In this document: positions 1 through 14,300 of the stretch, piece by piece | How positions within the stretch are numbered: the first letter of the stretch is position 1 | Layout of the letters: each line of letters opens with the position of its first letter | Assembly: GCA_009602725.1 (NCBI GenBank) | Contig: WELB01000001.1 | Span: 1,657,556 to 1,697,263 of the forward strand | Source of the DNA: Spirogloea muscicola | Lineage: Eukaryota; Streptophyta; Zygnematophyceae; Spirogloeales; Spirogloeaceae | DNA: 39,708 nt | Direction of reading: 5' to 3' | The notes under the pieces: model-generated | Seen by the model: the letters and a program-made list of their open reading frames with translations, nothing else | Databases searched by the model: none | Told to the model about the DNA's origin: nothing | Position numbers and translations under genes: made by a program

Positions 1-55
1 CGGCGGCGGCGGCGGCGGCTGCGGCGGCGGCGGCGGCGGCTGCCGCGGCTGCCAT
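1..55 (-). repeat. (CGG)n tract; possible start of a leftward gene
   Basis: CGG/CGC triplets run to a CCATGG at 52-57. Read on the minus strand this is an ATG at 55 followed by a continuous run of alanine codons to the window edge, like the alanine-rich first exons of algal genes. On the plus strand the same palindromic CCATGG opens a frame that runs straight into dispersed-repeat sequence, so that reading is unlikely. The protein, if any, lies outside the window. It may equally be a plain 5' UTR triplet repeat. Confidence 0.3.
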
Positions 56-80
56 GGCTGGGGGAAGGAGCTGCAGTGGG

Positions 81-1180
81 GAACACCTGTATGCATCTGG
101 CTGGCAGTTTACAGCCGATTCTTTAATATCAGCAGCCGCATTTCTTTTTTTAGTGGGGCCCTTCCCGGTGGCTCGGTGCCTTTGTGGGTCTTGTGTCCTG
201 CTACCGCATGCATTTGTCTATGTGCCTACAGCGGTCCCAGGCGATTGCTTTGCATCGCCGGGCTGGTCGCGCACTTGCAGCAGCCTCTGGTTTGCGCAGC
301 GGGGTTGCTCTTCCTCCCCTCAGCTCCCTTTGGCTCCGTCATGAACACCTGTGTGCATCAGAAGAAAGTGCTCGCCCATTGAGGATAGGGGCTGGAAAAG
401 CCAGCCCCAAAAAGGATGCACAAAGTACGAGAAGGGGGCCAGGGGAGCGCTAAGAAAAACAAGCACACACAGAAACAAAGCAGCTACGAATCACTCAGAG
501 GGTATTCCAAAATGCACCTGCGCCAGACCAAGGAAGCGAGAGAGAAGGCGCGCGGTGCGCATGGAATGGAAAGTGAGGCCAATTTCAGCCTTACAACTGT
601 CGTGTTACGGGGGGATGTGTGTATTACGAGATGGGGAGGTACGGGGTAACGAGCTAGCTACGGGGGGACACTAGATCTCCCCGAGTGAGCACATGCATAT
701 CTGACAAGCTAAGCTGAGGAGCCGAACCACCATCACGGAAGCCATTAGCCTGGGCTAATGCACGCCCAGACGCTGGTGTATCGCAAGTGCCTGGGAGCGC
801 TGTGGACTCAATGACAGCCGCGTTCTACAGCATGCAACGATGGCTTGCGGGACGCTCGAATGCCCTGAGCTACTCGCCCAACTACGTCGGCGGGCATCGA
901 CATGCAGAGCCAGGCGATGGAGGAGGGAAGAACACTTCGTTCCGTAGCAGCCGTACATGTCCATGGCGCATAGGAAGAAGTGGTCGCCCCCGGGGTGGTT
1001 CTTGTGGTGCCTCTCCTTCCTCTCCACATGATGTGGCTGCTGATATGGGGAAAGCGGCTGTGAAAGCCAGCCAGATGCACACATTAAGGTGTTCATGACG
1101 GAGCCACAGGCTACACAGCCAGGGCGCCCTCGATAGTTGCTCAGGCCGCCTTCCAAAGCCATGCATGAGAGCACACCTGC
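81..1180. mobile_element. Decayed multicopy element, left block
   Basis: A mosaic of segments that recur elsewhere in the window. Positions 81-139 match 26760-26818 at 58 of 59 bases by eye. About 368-499 matches 27372-27508. About 530-600 (GAAGGCGCGCGGTGCGCATG type) matches 27965-28020 and, inverted, 6890-6960. About 685-760 matches 5499-5560 and 28115-28180. An inverted copy of the first segment lies at about 1022-1112. A recurring peptide, QRSQA(I/L)A-H-R, is encoded on the plus strand at about 226-300 and on the minus strand near 755-800. No intact transposase or reverse transcriptase is visible. It is probably a non-autonomous or degraded transposon family of unknown class. Confidence 0.55.
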
Positions 1181-1783
1181 ACTAACGGACTCCCTGCTCG
1201 GCTTGGCCCCTTTTAAGCGAGGACCTCACTGCCGTTGCCACATTGAACAGAGCGCCTATGTGCTACAGACCACTACATTGCCGAGCTGAGCTATTTACCT
1301 TGTCAGTCTGCCAAAGCGTCCTTGACAAGCCATTCACGGGGTATCCAAGGCACCCCTTATTTCAGTCAAGAGCCAGTCCTTTGAATGTGACTTGCCCTAT
1401 CCTGGACAACCCCCTCTTGCTGGCAGCGGTAGTTCTTGTGAGGTGGTAATGCAGAGGGCAACACACTGCGCAGGCATCCAAACATGCTTCTGGGACTGGC
1501 AGGATCGAGCAGTGCTCCTTCGAGACCAAAAGTGAAGAGATATTATTCATCCATATCAAGGGCAGCCCAGGCGACCATCAGGGCTACCTGCAGCTTGTGA
1601 AGGCATCATCTCCTCTTTAACATGCTCATTTGCCACAGCGGAGCATGCTTGGACCTCCCTGGGCCAAGCAAGGAGTGTGCACCGGTGCAGGTTTTGCCTG
1701 CCTGCTCTATACCTCAAAAGAGGCGCATGGCTTGAAGAACGGTACTGCACTTTAGGATGGGCCCAAGACTTGAGGGAAGCTTG
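1181..1783. other. Intergenic, 3' of hexokinase
   Basis: Short frames only, none with recognisable protein motifs. It lies immediately downstream of the hexokinase stop codon and should contain its 3' UTR and polyadenylation site, but I could not place a convincing signal. No tRNA or repeat recognised. Confidence 0.4.
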
Positions 1784-4962
<3,179 letters not shown>

Positions 4963-5360
4963 GGTCGCCGACGCCGCCGCCAAACGCGCCGCCGTGCGCC
5001 GCGAGCCGCAGGCGGGGCAATGCCGAGCTAAGCGAGCGGCGATCGGGAGATCCTACCGCCGCCGCCGCCACTGCCGCTGGTTTCGAGGCGGTGATATGGG
5101 GAGCCCGCGCGAGAGTGAGCGGGCAGGGGCTTTTTGTCTCTCCCCAGCAGCAGCTCAAGCGTGTGACCAGCGCCTCGCCGCGGAGGAGGGGGGAGCACCT
5201 GCCACTTTGGAGGCGGCCGCTCCAAAGTGGCGATCCATGTCGCGGTGCCACATGGCGGACGCGCCGCACGCCGGCTGGCTGGGGCGCCCGCCACGGCCAG
5301 CAGCATTGGCGAGAAAGCGGCCTTCTGCCCGACAAGTGAAGCTTTATCAGCAAGGGCTCG
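4963..5360 (-). promoter_or_regulatory. GC-rich 5' flank of hexokinase with a 29-bp palindrome
   Basis: About 400 bp directly upstream of the hexokinase ATG, very GC-rich, with no supportable frame. At 5202-5230 lies a near-perfect palindrome: arms CCACTTTGGAG and CTCCAAAGTGG around GCGGCCG. It sits about 240 bp before the start codon. No TATA box recognised. The role as promoter is inferred from position only. Confidence 0.4.
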
Positions 5361-6965
5361 CCGATCGAGAAGGAAGGGAGGCCAATTTCTAGGCCACTAC
5401 GTTGTTTAGGCAAAACGAGTGGTGCAAATTCAATGCTACATGAAACGAAGCCCTATGCCAAGGTGGCAAAGTAGCAGTGTGATATTGTTATCCACGGGTG
5501 AGTACATACATTTTCGACAAGCTAACTTGGGGAGCCGGACAGCCGCCACGGAAGCCGGTGGCCTGACTTTGTAGCAGCTCGAGAGAGAAGAATCTTTATC
5601 ATTTGCTAGGCTGGCCTTTCGCCCATCGCCCTCCTTCGTCAGGAGGTCAGCCTGGGGCATACTAGCATCCGCAGGTGTAAGCTGCTATGTTACCGATTGC
5701 GGCGTTTTGCTAGATATGCAGCGCTCCCAAGCGTTGGCCACACATCAGCATGCTGAGCGCGGTCTAAGAGGCCACTGGCTTCCGTAGCGGTGCTCGAGCT
5801 CCCCAAGTTAGCTTGTCAAATCTGTATGTGCTCACTCGTGGATAATACAGTTCTCCTTCAGCTGGTTATTCTGCAGTCACCTTAGCCCCCTTACATAGGG
5901 ATTCGCTTCATGTAGCCCCATTCTTTGCACTAGCTTTTGCCTGCACATGTACTGGGCTTGATTTGGCCTCCCTCACACATCATGCGCACTTTTGGGATGA
6001 AATTTCTTAGTTGAGTAAGGATGCCGGCCTTCTGCAGAGCAGTTCACACCTGGTCCATTGGTGGCTCCCCCGTCGTTCCCTTGGTGCAATAGCTCAACTT
6101 GGCCTTTCAAAGAATGCGCACTGGCTCGACTTGGCTATTTCAATCCATGCGCATTCCAAGGGGTGTTGGGGAGCCTAACCTATGACATCCTTCATTAATG
6201 TCATTGTAGAGGTTCGCTTTGACCAGCCATAACCGTGTGTTCTTTCGGATACTGCCCCTCTTGTTCCCTCAAGTAACGGCGGAGAGGAAGGAATGCCACT
6301 AAAGCTTGATGAGAGCAAATGCAATGGCGCATGTTGGTGGCAGGAATGGGGTGTGCATTGAATGATGGAGGGCCTGACTGGCCAGGTACACAGGCAAGCA
6401 CATTGACAGATGTACATCATCTGCTGCTAAGCTGACCCGCTCAGTAACCACGAGTTAGCACGTAGAGGTCGCTAACTGATGCCCGACCATCGACCCGTCA
6501 ATCACAAGCTCTTGTGCCACCGATTAAGGCTCGACCAGCTTTCTGGTGCAAAGCATGAGCGTGAGCTCGCTGCCAACGGGCTGACACATGACGTTGCAAA
6601 AATGACAAAGGCTGCTGGCATGCCCATTCTGGGCTGGAAGTATATCCTCACGTCGTGCATATCCTAGACTTGCGATGTTCTCAAGTACACTACGAAACCG
6701 GAGGACCCATGCAGCCAAAGGTGTCAATTTGCGGCTGGTAGAAAGTGATCACTGAGGGGTAGTCCTCCGCGGGGGACATCTGCTCACTTGTGGGTACTAA
6801 TGTCACACTGTTACCTTAGCTATAGTAACATAGGGCTTCGTCTCATGTAGCCTTGTTTTTGAGAAGGCTACATGACAACATTCTGCTTGAGAATGTACTG
6901 GCTTGAATTGGCCCTTCCGTTTCATGCGCACCGCGCGCCTTCTCCCTCAGTCAGAGTAGTGCTGC
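5361..6965. mobile_element. Decayed multicopy element, second block with inverted copies
   Basis: Contains the same segments as the blocks at the left edge and at 26670-28460. About 5370-5560 (GGAGGCCAATT and then CAAGCTAACTTGGGGAGC) is in plus orientation. About 5785-5850 (GAGCTCCCCAAGTTAGCTTG) is the inverted form. About 6890-6960 is the inverted GCGCACCGCGCGCCTTCTC end. The family peptide QRSQALATHQHAERGL is encoded at about 5718-5765 plus. The inverted pair around 5500 and 5845 suggests either a foldback element or two copies inserted head to head. All frames are short and broken. Confidence 0.5.
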
Positions 6966-7724
6966 AGCCTTCTCTGCTTTGCACTTCCCACTGCGTTTCC
7001 AGCAATGTGGGTCGATGCTGGACTCTTGTACGTCTCCGTCACGACCACATTGACCAAAGCTCATGGGCCTCCGCCAGGTTGTACACCTACAATGTCTAAG
7101 GTGCGACGGTGATGGCATCCCTGAGGGTGGGAGGGGGAGACTGGAGGTCGGAGGGCAAGAAGAGGGCGTTTGGGAGCTATCGTGCTCTGTTACAATGATT
7201 GGATACATTAATAAACCAGACCAGCAGTGATCATTGTTGGAAAACACCTCTCGTTGGCCAACTGATTGAGCAACTAGGTGCAACACCGAGGTGGAGTAAG
7301 GCTGAATGAATACCCAGAACATTTGAAGCACAAACGCATGAATCTCTGTATGTGTATGTGTAACGAGCACAAGCATTTAGAGCTTCATAAGCTCCAATTG
7401 TTCAACATTGTTCTTCTTGTGTGATTAGCCGATTTGATGTTTGTCAGATCAATCTTTCTGGGCAATCGTCTATATCTTCTCTTGTGGTCAAGGGATGGCC
7501 AGCTACTTTGCATGTACTAAAATGATTGACTTTATGCACAAGCGTATCAGAACCAGGCTACGGCGCGAAATGTTCAAACGACCCTACACCTTGTCACTCC
7601 TTGTCATGGAACGATATGACCCACGCCTCAATCGGGAGGTTAGGCCGAAACAGGTGGGGGGCCTGCTGTGGTGTCCTGCTTGTTTTTTGCTCATTGGGAA
7701 CCCCCCCGCTGGGGAGTTGGTGGG
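6966..7724. other. Intergenic between element block and U2 gene
   Basis: The longest frame (7441-7749 plus) starts with MSDQSFWAIVY and resembles nothing I know. Its 3' end overlaps the U2 gene antisense, so I do not call it. Should hold the 3' processing signal of U2 just below 7725. Nothing else recognised. Confidence 0.35.
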
Positions 7725-7919
7725 TGGGGTGTGCCCTCCCCGGAAGTAGTGCAATACCGGGGCGACGCTGGCGGGCCCGAGCAGCAAGCTACCCCTGTGG
7801 GTCCCGCCCCCCCGAAAAATTAGATTAATATCATGTGACCCGATGGGTCACGTATCAGATATTAAACTGATAAGAACAGATACTACACTTGATCTTAGCC
7901 AAAAGGCCGAGAAAGGTAT
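7725..7919 (-). ncRNA. U2: U2 spliceosomal snRNA
   Basis: On the minus strand the sequence starts ATACCTTTCTCGGCCTTTTG and continues through the near-invariant U2 5' half, including GTGTAGTATCTGTTCTTATC with the GUAGUA branch-point recognition element. It then has the stem II region, a Sm-type site (AATTTTTCG) and a 3' stem-loop IV closed by CCCCGG/CCGGGG with the loop TATTGCACTACTT. Length is about 195 nt, normal for U2; the 3' end is estimated from stem IV. It pairs with the intron branch site in pre-mRNA splicing. Conserved parts look intact, so it is probably a functional copy. Confidence 0.95.
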
Positions 7920-7942
7920 ATTTGTGCCTTGCAAGCGGGGGG

Positions 7943-7994
7943 TTTAAGTAGTGGTTGGGTTGGGTGGTGCGTTGCCCGCTCCGCGACATGGGAT
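7943..7994 (-). promoter_or_regulatory. Plant-like snRNA promoter (USE and TATA) of U2
   Basis: On the minus strand ATCCCATGTCG (7994-7984) matches the plant upstream sequence element RTCCCACATCG at 9 of 11 positions. A TATA-like TACTTAAA lies at 7950-7943, about 25-30 nt before the U2 5' end. The gap between the two is 33 nt, the spacing known for plant RNA polymerase II snRNA genes (polymerase III genes have about 10 fewer). Confidence 0.5.
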
Positions 7995-7999
7995 TAAAC

Positions 8000-8780
8000 G
8001 GCGGGCTGTGGAGTTCCAAGATCCACGACCTTGACGTGCTTTAGAACACGGGCGAACGCTACGGCGTACATCCCTGTATAACGTGTACATCCAAGAAGCG
8101 AGTCTCTTACCTTTAAGCGGAGGCTGGAATTGTGGCGGCGCGCGCCCCGAGGGGTATCCCCACCCGTCCATCTTGAGTCGAGGAGAAGATTTATCCCACG
8201 GCGTCCGTCATAAGTACCGCGGCTATTCTAACGCGTCATGCCGCTTCCTCGGCATTTCTAGCTTCATCTTCTGAGGAAACAGATACCAATTTTCGGAACC
8301 GTCAGCACGTCTTGAGCACGGGCCAGGCGGCGGGGGAGGGCCGTCACTGGCGCGCCGCCGTGGCCACGTCGGCATCTAGGGCGTCGGCGTCGACGCGACA
8401 GAGCGGGCGTGCCCCGTCGGATTCGCGTCGGCGTCCCGTCGGTGGTCCCGGCTGCGACGTCCTCGTCGCGTCCCGGCCCGAAAGGCGGCTGGGTCGTCCC
8501 CCGGCGCCGGGATGCCCTAACTCGTCGGCCCTTGACCTTAGGAATCCAGAACTCCGGCTGCCAAGAGGGTGGGGAGAAGAGGGAATGCCGCGTCCGCCGC
8601 CCCCGCCGCGGGCCGGGCTTCCGGGAAGCTGGGGTAGCGGCCGCCAGGTGGCCCGCCGCACGCGGAGCCCGAAAAGGGGGTCCCGCCGAAAAATCCACGA
8701 CTCCGCAGATCGGAGGCGGATGATCGATGGCGCCCCGCAGACTTCTCGCCAGTGGCTCCCGCTCCGACATACTCATGAAC
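8000..8780. other. GC-rich unexplained segment upstream of U2
   Basis: Several hundred bases, very GC-rich from 8290 on. Open frames exist on both strands but consist of Arg, Pro, Gly and Ala, as GC bias alone would give, and lack domain motifs. On the minus strand about 8710-8670 shows a short CTCCG/CGGAG stem followed by GATTTTTCGG, which resembles the Sm-site area of the neighbouring U2 gene. I could not match it to U1, U4, U5, U6, U3, SRP or RNase P RNA. Confidence 0.3.
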
Positions 8781-8980
8781 TACGCCCGCTGTGGGCACCT
8801 GGCCGGCCGTTCACAGTCCATTGTCAGATTGTTTTTGGGCATTCTGTCACAGCCCTCAGCCCCGTTGTGAGAGCTATTTTCTTCCTTTCCTCCGCGCGCC
8901 TTCCCATCAACAGCCTCTCTTTGGACATCGGCAGCCACGTTACTTCTCATTCCCCATACCAGGGCCTGTCTTACCCCCTG

Positions 8981-9020
8981 CCGCCGTCGCCGCCGCCGCC
9001 GCCGCCGGTTGCGCCCGCAA

Positions 9021-9050
<30 letters not shown>
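8981..9050 (+). repeat. (CCG)n/(CGG)n inverted repeat before NC-domain start codon
   Basis: A CCG tract, then GGTTGCGCCCGCAACGCCGG, then a CGG tract that stops two bases before the ATG at 9052. The two tracts and the inner TTGCG/CGCAA are complementary, so the 5' UTR can fold into a long GC hairpin reaching the start codon. A further (CCG)n tract begins intron 1 at about 9150-9185. Confidence 0.7.
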
Positions 9051-9051
<1 letters not shown>

Positions 9052-9151
9052 ATGGGCCTGCTGTCGAACCGCGTCGCGGAGGCGGACTTGGCGCCCGGCG
9101 ACCACATCTACTCGTGGCGCCGGGGCTACCTGTACGCCCACCACGGTGAGC

Positions 9152-9185
<34 letters not shown>

Positions 9186-10457
9186 AAATCTCTTGCGTGG
9201 AGTATGTAGCGAGCCTATGTATAGAGGACAATGAAGCGCACCAGAACCCGCGGTTTCGCTTGTGCAGCCGCCAGCACGCTCGCTGGCAATGATGCTGGCA
9301 TGACCGCCGCCTCAAAGATAGCCGTTTTGCTCTTGGTAGCCGCTTGGCTGTCGTTTGCCGCCACAGCAGGAGTGGCTGCCAGAGGCGAGCAAGCAGCGCA
9401 GCGTAGCGGGCCTGCACAGGATGCGCCGCAACTGTTGCCGGCGCCGCCCAACACTCGCCTTCCTGGTCATGGACCTCACTGCGTTAAGCGCGCACTGGTT
9501 TCATAGGGATCTATGTTGGCGGCGGCCGCGTGATTCACTTCACGCGCGGGCGGGACCGCGAGCTGGGCACCGGCACGCGCCTGGACGTCATGTTCGCCAG
9601 CTCCGCGCCGCCGGCGGCCGAGAACGCCATGTGCGCCGCCTGTGGCCTGCACGGCCTGAGCCACGGCGTCGTCGACTCCTGCCTCGCCTGCTTCCTCTCC
9701 GGCTGCCCGCTCTACCGCTACGCCTACTCGGCCGACGTCCTCAGCTTCCTGGGCAAGCGCGGCGGCACCTGCTCGCTCACGGCGGCGCACGGTGCGGAGG
9801 CCACCGTGCGCCGCGCGCGCTGCCTCCTCGCCCACGGCTTCGGCGAGTACCAGCTGTTTGACAACAACTGCGAGGACTTTGCCGTCTACTGCAAGACGGA
9901 GCTCCTGGTGCTGCCGGACCGCACGCGGCTCGGCGGCAGCGCCCAGGCGGCGTCCATCATCGGCGCCTTCCACTCTGCGGCGCTGTCCGCGCCCGCCCGC
10001 ATGCTCACCGCCTCTGGCCCCGCCGTGTCGCTCGCCCTCGTCGCCGGCTTCTACTACTGGGGAAGGTCTGCTCTCACCCATACATTTTAACCCATTTTCC
10101 TCCGAGGCTATTGCTGATGCAATGCTATCTGCTTAGAGAATGCAATCCTTAATTTCACACATTGAGGTGGCATATCTCCTGACGGCCAGTTGCTGCTGCC
10201 CCCCACCCGTCTGCCACAGAGTTGCGCACGACATAGGTGTGCGGAAGGATGCTGTGCGGCTGCCGGTGGAGGAGCTGGTCGAGAACCTCAAGCTTGCCCA
10301 GCACTCGGCCCAGGAGGCGGCCGCCCTCCGCGTGGTCGGCACAGCCGCGGCCCTGCTGGCCACCGAGGCTCGCCAGGTGTACCTCCTTGACGCCCCTCCG
10401 GCTTGTCCGCCACATTCCAACAACGTGGATTTGACCACCGAGCTGGCCACTGCATAG
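9052..10457 (+). CDS. NC/LRAT-domain protein (H-box/NlpC-P60 superfamily)
   Basis: Three exons (9052-9145, 9507-10065, 10220-10457) keep phase and give 296 residues. The fold is a circularly permuted NlpC/P60 thiol acyltransferase or hydrolase like LRAT and the plant NC-domain proteins, which act on lipid acyl chains or are of unknown substrate. The catalytic set is intact: first His in GYLYAHHGIYVGGG, second in RVIHF, and the Cys in FDNNCEDFAVYCKTE. The exon 1/2 junction falls inside the HHG motif. A hydrophobic stretch near residues 207-222 (PAVSLALVAGFYYWG) is a likely membrane segment, as in many members. The Cys-rich insert (MCAACGLHGLSHGVVDSCLA) is also typical of plant members. It converges with the amidotransferase fusion gene. 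Real substrate unknown. Confidence 0.85.
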
Positions 10458-10597
10458 GAGATCTAACATGTGCACACCTGCAAGGAAATTGCACATTATG
10501 TGGCACTTTGACAAGCTTATCTCAAGGCTTTCTAAGGTTTACATGGGTCACTTCTTAAGGTGGTCATGACGCTTGACGCACACGATCTGCAATATTG

Positions 10598-10602
10598 TGT
10601 AA
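10598..10602 (+). terminator. TGTAA polyadenylation signal candidate
   Basis: TGTAA lies about 140 nt after the NC-domain stop codon. TGTAA is the usual green-algal polyadenylation signal, so this is a reasonable candidate 3' end, but the pentamer is short and chance occurrence is possible. Confidence 0.35.
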
Positions 10603-11329
10603 ATACTTACAACCCAGCAAAGTTGCAGAGTGGACATTTTGGTACCGTGATGCCGCTGACTCTAGCCGGCTGCCATTTTCTTTGTTTGAACAGTAGACCA
10701 TTTTCCAGCTTATTGTTTGGGGTATGTTGCCCCCTGCTTTCACTGGATAAGCAGTAGTGTTAGAGATATTCCTACGAACTGACTATAGAGAGAAGAAATA
10801 TGTTTGCCATGCAGTGATGCATATGCAAATTCCTTCCTAGATCACTTCTTCGTGAACATGATGCACATGTTTTACTGGCAGAGTGTAACAGGTGTTTCAA
10901 CTAACGTTATCAGCTTTTGCATGAGAGCTCATGCAAAAGCTGCACAAGCAGGAGACGGAAGCTACATCAGTTTCATGCATGGTCTTGGTTTCATGCTTCA
11001 GAAGCGTGGCGCAAGGTTCCCGGATGCTAAGTGCAGGCATAGGTATACTCGTTAGGAGGCTGGGGCACGCATTGCATGTGCCAAATTCAGAACAATTTTA
11101 CAGAAGCGGCACAACCAGGCAGCAAAGAGGCTAAGCTTGGAGAATGTCAAGCAAGGTGGATGCTACACCCAGATACACTGAGCTTGTCCGATAAAATGGG
11201 GAAGCCGCTAGGCAGAATGGGGGTGGGTCAGGATGGCTACACCCTCGTCCGAAGCTGCCCTGCCGATGTATGATCGACAAGTTGCTGGTTTGAGGGGCGA
11301 GTTTCATGAAGAATTTGCAACTAGATGCA
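10603..11329. other. Convergent intergenic region with a 32-bp palindrome
   Basis: Lies between the 3' ends of the NC-domain gene and the fusion gene. It contains a palindrome at 10911-10942 with 15-bp perfect arms (CAGCTTTTGCATGAG and its complement) separated by AG. Frames here are below 90 codons and unrecognised. TTACA at about 11098 could be the reversed TGTAA signal of the minus-strand gene. Confidence 0.4.
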
Positions 11330-14300
11330 TCAAGATGTACCTAAAGCATACAAGAGGTCTCTGATGACCTCCTTGCCTCTCACAAAGTTCATCCACCGAA
11401 GCCTCTCGTTCTGCACAAGCAGAGAGAGGTGCACTGAAGCAGGTGAGAAGACAGTAACGGCCCTTGCAGCAGTTCTTAAAACTAACACTAACAATCAACA
11501 GTAGCTACATAGTCGTCCTAATGGTGTTGCGTGGCATAAAGTACATGAGGTGCCGCATGATCAGTCGCTTGACTGATTGGTAGCTGCAGAGCTGGTGCAC
11601 CCAGCACTTTCTCCAAGAATGGCAACACCGGCAAAGTGCCGCCTTCTCTCACATACCTGCAGCAGGACACATGCAAGACCTTGAGACTGCAAGACATGTA
11701 AGGTGTGCTTATCAGATAATTTGGTTGGACGATGGTGTGGATCAACACTTCTCTTGTCATTACCACCGAGTTGGAGCATTGCACAAACTTTCTGTTACTT
11801 GCCAGACTAGCTACTTGTGATACATGTCATACATACAAAATGGTACTATATGTCAAGACCAAAGTGCTAGATAACCAGACCAAGACCAAGTTAACATCTG
11901 CTAGAACCTGTGACAGGTGCAAGACCCAAGGTTACATACATAGGCCGCATCCCCCACTGCTTCTCGATGGCCTTCTCAGCAGTTTTGTAAAAATGACAAT
12001 TAGGATCAGCCAACCACCTGTCAGATTGTGCAAGCGCAGATTTTGTGTCAAGCACGCCAGCACATTCTGCACTTCACATCTCACAAAAAGAGGGTGAGCT
12101 TAACCCCTGCTTCTCCTGAAGGAAGCTTCTAAACTGATGCAAAGTCAATTCTCTTGGAGAGGTATGTTGTGACTAAGACTTGCTCAGTGTATCTGCTTTG
12201 CTGGTGAGTCAAGAAAGTTGCAGCCTAGACACCAACAGAGAAGAACTATCTTCAGCTTCGGACTGAAAAGCCAGATGGGAACTTGCTTTCTAGCTGTAAA
12301 CAATGAGAATGAGCACTACTCCAAGACCAGATTGAACACATCACTCACCAGTCTCCAACGTGAGCGACTCTGACGTTGATCTTGTTGCCAACTGACCGCA
12401 ACTTTGCAAATTCATGACTAATGTGACCTCGGAACTTGTCCACGAGCCTCTCTGGGTTCTGGTCGGGCACATGTCTGATACAGACCTGAAAGCACCACAA
12501 CAAAAGCCTCCAGGCATGAAGGACAGAAGCAAATAGGGCACGCATCTTTCTTTGAGCTCGCGATAAATTTTCACTGCCTGTGCAAATCCTGTGTCACAAG
12601 CATGGCCGTCTAAAGCAGCACTACCAAAAATGATGTCGCTATTCTCCCTTATTGGCAAACATGACTGTGCTTAGGAGGTACCAATCTCCAAAAACCTTGA
12701 CCGAGAGACGCACCCGGGCTGTGCAGCTCCTTGGAATGACCGACCATCCATGTGCAGCTGAATCAATGCCAGTTATGCTGAGTGACGGGTTTCGCCACCT
12801 ATTTAGCAGGACATCTTTCGGAGAGGAGGCTGCTAGAGCTCGTAATCCACTTGCAACCTGCGCTGGCCAGATGCAGGTGCAAGCCAGTGAGACGAGCTTT
12901 CACAAACTGGCCGAGGGAGTGGACTATTCTCACTCCAGCATGAAGCATCTGCTTCAGAATGAGGAAGAGTGTAGGAGTACAACTGCATAGTGTAATTGAC
13001 CTTGTAGTCTTCGACTTGAAAGGACAGCTCCTCATAGAGCGCTGCTTCCTCATCATCTAGAGGCTTTACGTCATCATAGAAGCCTGGAACAAATAAAGCA
13101 CACACTCCACCACTCCGTCATACCAGAAAGAAATTCAAGTGGACCTCGAAAGCATACTGAAAGCAGTATCAAGCAGCATCTGCAGGCACAAAATCACTGC
13201 CTTAGCAAAGCTTCAAAAGGACCATATAAGCACACCTGGAATGAGGATCATATTGTTGGAGTCAACAAGGTGAGAGAGGACAGTCACAAGGTCATTCATG
13301 GGCTCGGAGAAAGCTCCTCCATCTGTGCCAGAATGAAGGTCCTTCGCAGGCCCGTTGACCTCTACTTCGAGGCAGATTAAACCCCTCATGCCATATGTCA
13401 AGCAAGGGTACTCATTGCTGCAGGTTGGGCAAAACATACTTTGAGGATACATAAGTGGCAACACATACTTTGAGACAAGTGGCAGATGAGCCTTTCTGTG
13501 GTGCTCTGTAGTCTGGGTTCCGTAAGCAAGGTCATGCATGACGCATGTTATGCAGCAAGCCACTGCCAGACTTGCGGGTGCTCAAAGATATTACTATCGC
13601 AGATCTGTGCATTTTGAATACTGCTGCAGCACAAAGAGTTACTCACTTGAACCAGGAGCCACTGGCCGACAGGATGAAACCCGTGCCCTCAAACCACTCA
13701 AGGTTAGCTTGCACAGCCTCTCTAAAGCCCTGCACACAAGTGTAGACCAGCCTGTGATGCTGAGCAGCTGGTTCCACCCCAACTAACCTCTGAGTGCAGT
13801 ACAAGGGAACAAGTACAAGTGGGAAACCCAAGAAGACCTTAAGGTGATGGTGCTGTCAAGTTTACGAACATTGATTCTAGTAGTGGCTTCCTTCAACAAG
13901 TACGAGCATGGACAAGGCTGTCATACATATAACCTGGCTAATCTAGACTGTCACCTGCGAGCCGCTTTCCTGCATGCCATCAATGATGAAGATAACATTC
14001 GCCTTCAACTCTCCACTTGTCACTAGCTCCTGAGAAGAGCAGACAGATGATTCATGTCTCTGAAGGATCTACACTGTGAACACGCTTTTGCACATTGATT
14101 CAGCAAGTACCATTGGGCGACAGGCAAGAACTCAAAACCACACACAAATGAGCTCTGCACTGTTGCTCTGCTTATCAATGGAAGCGCGACTAAGAGGACA
14201 GGCCCACGACACTGATAAAACTATCATGAAATGCCAGGTCTTACTTTTACAGCAAAGATGGAAGCAACCAAGGGCCCCTTGCTATCAGAGACCCCTCTTC

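Noticed and set aside
8193-8290. A second USE-like element (ATCCCACGGCG) and possible snRNA downstream on the plus strand
   Set aside because: The following sequence does not match any snRNA or U3 and has no clear terminator at a fitting distance.
8264-8776. 170-codon open frame on the minus strand
   Set aside because: Same GC-driven composition, no motif and no splice context; more likely non-coding.
8312-9292. 326-codon open frame on the plus strand
   Set aside because: Composition is Arg/Pro/Gly/Ala from GC bias, no domain motif. It overlaps the first exon of the NC-domain gene in another frame.
9476-10081. 201-codon minus-strand frame
   Set aside because: Antisense to the well-supported exon 2 of the NC-domain gene.
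13538-13640. Possible extra M20 exon (AQICDSNIFEHPQVWQ)
   Set aside because: Skipping it joins WF-NNEYPCLTYGMRG in phase and matches the spacing of the family; including it would break the alignment.
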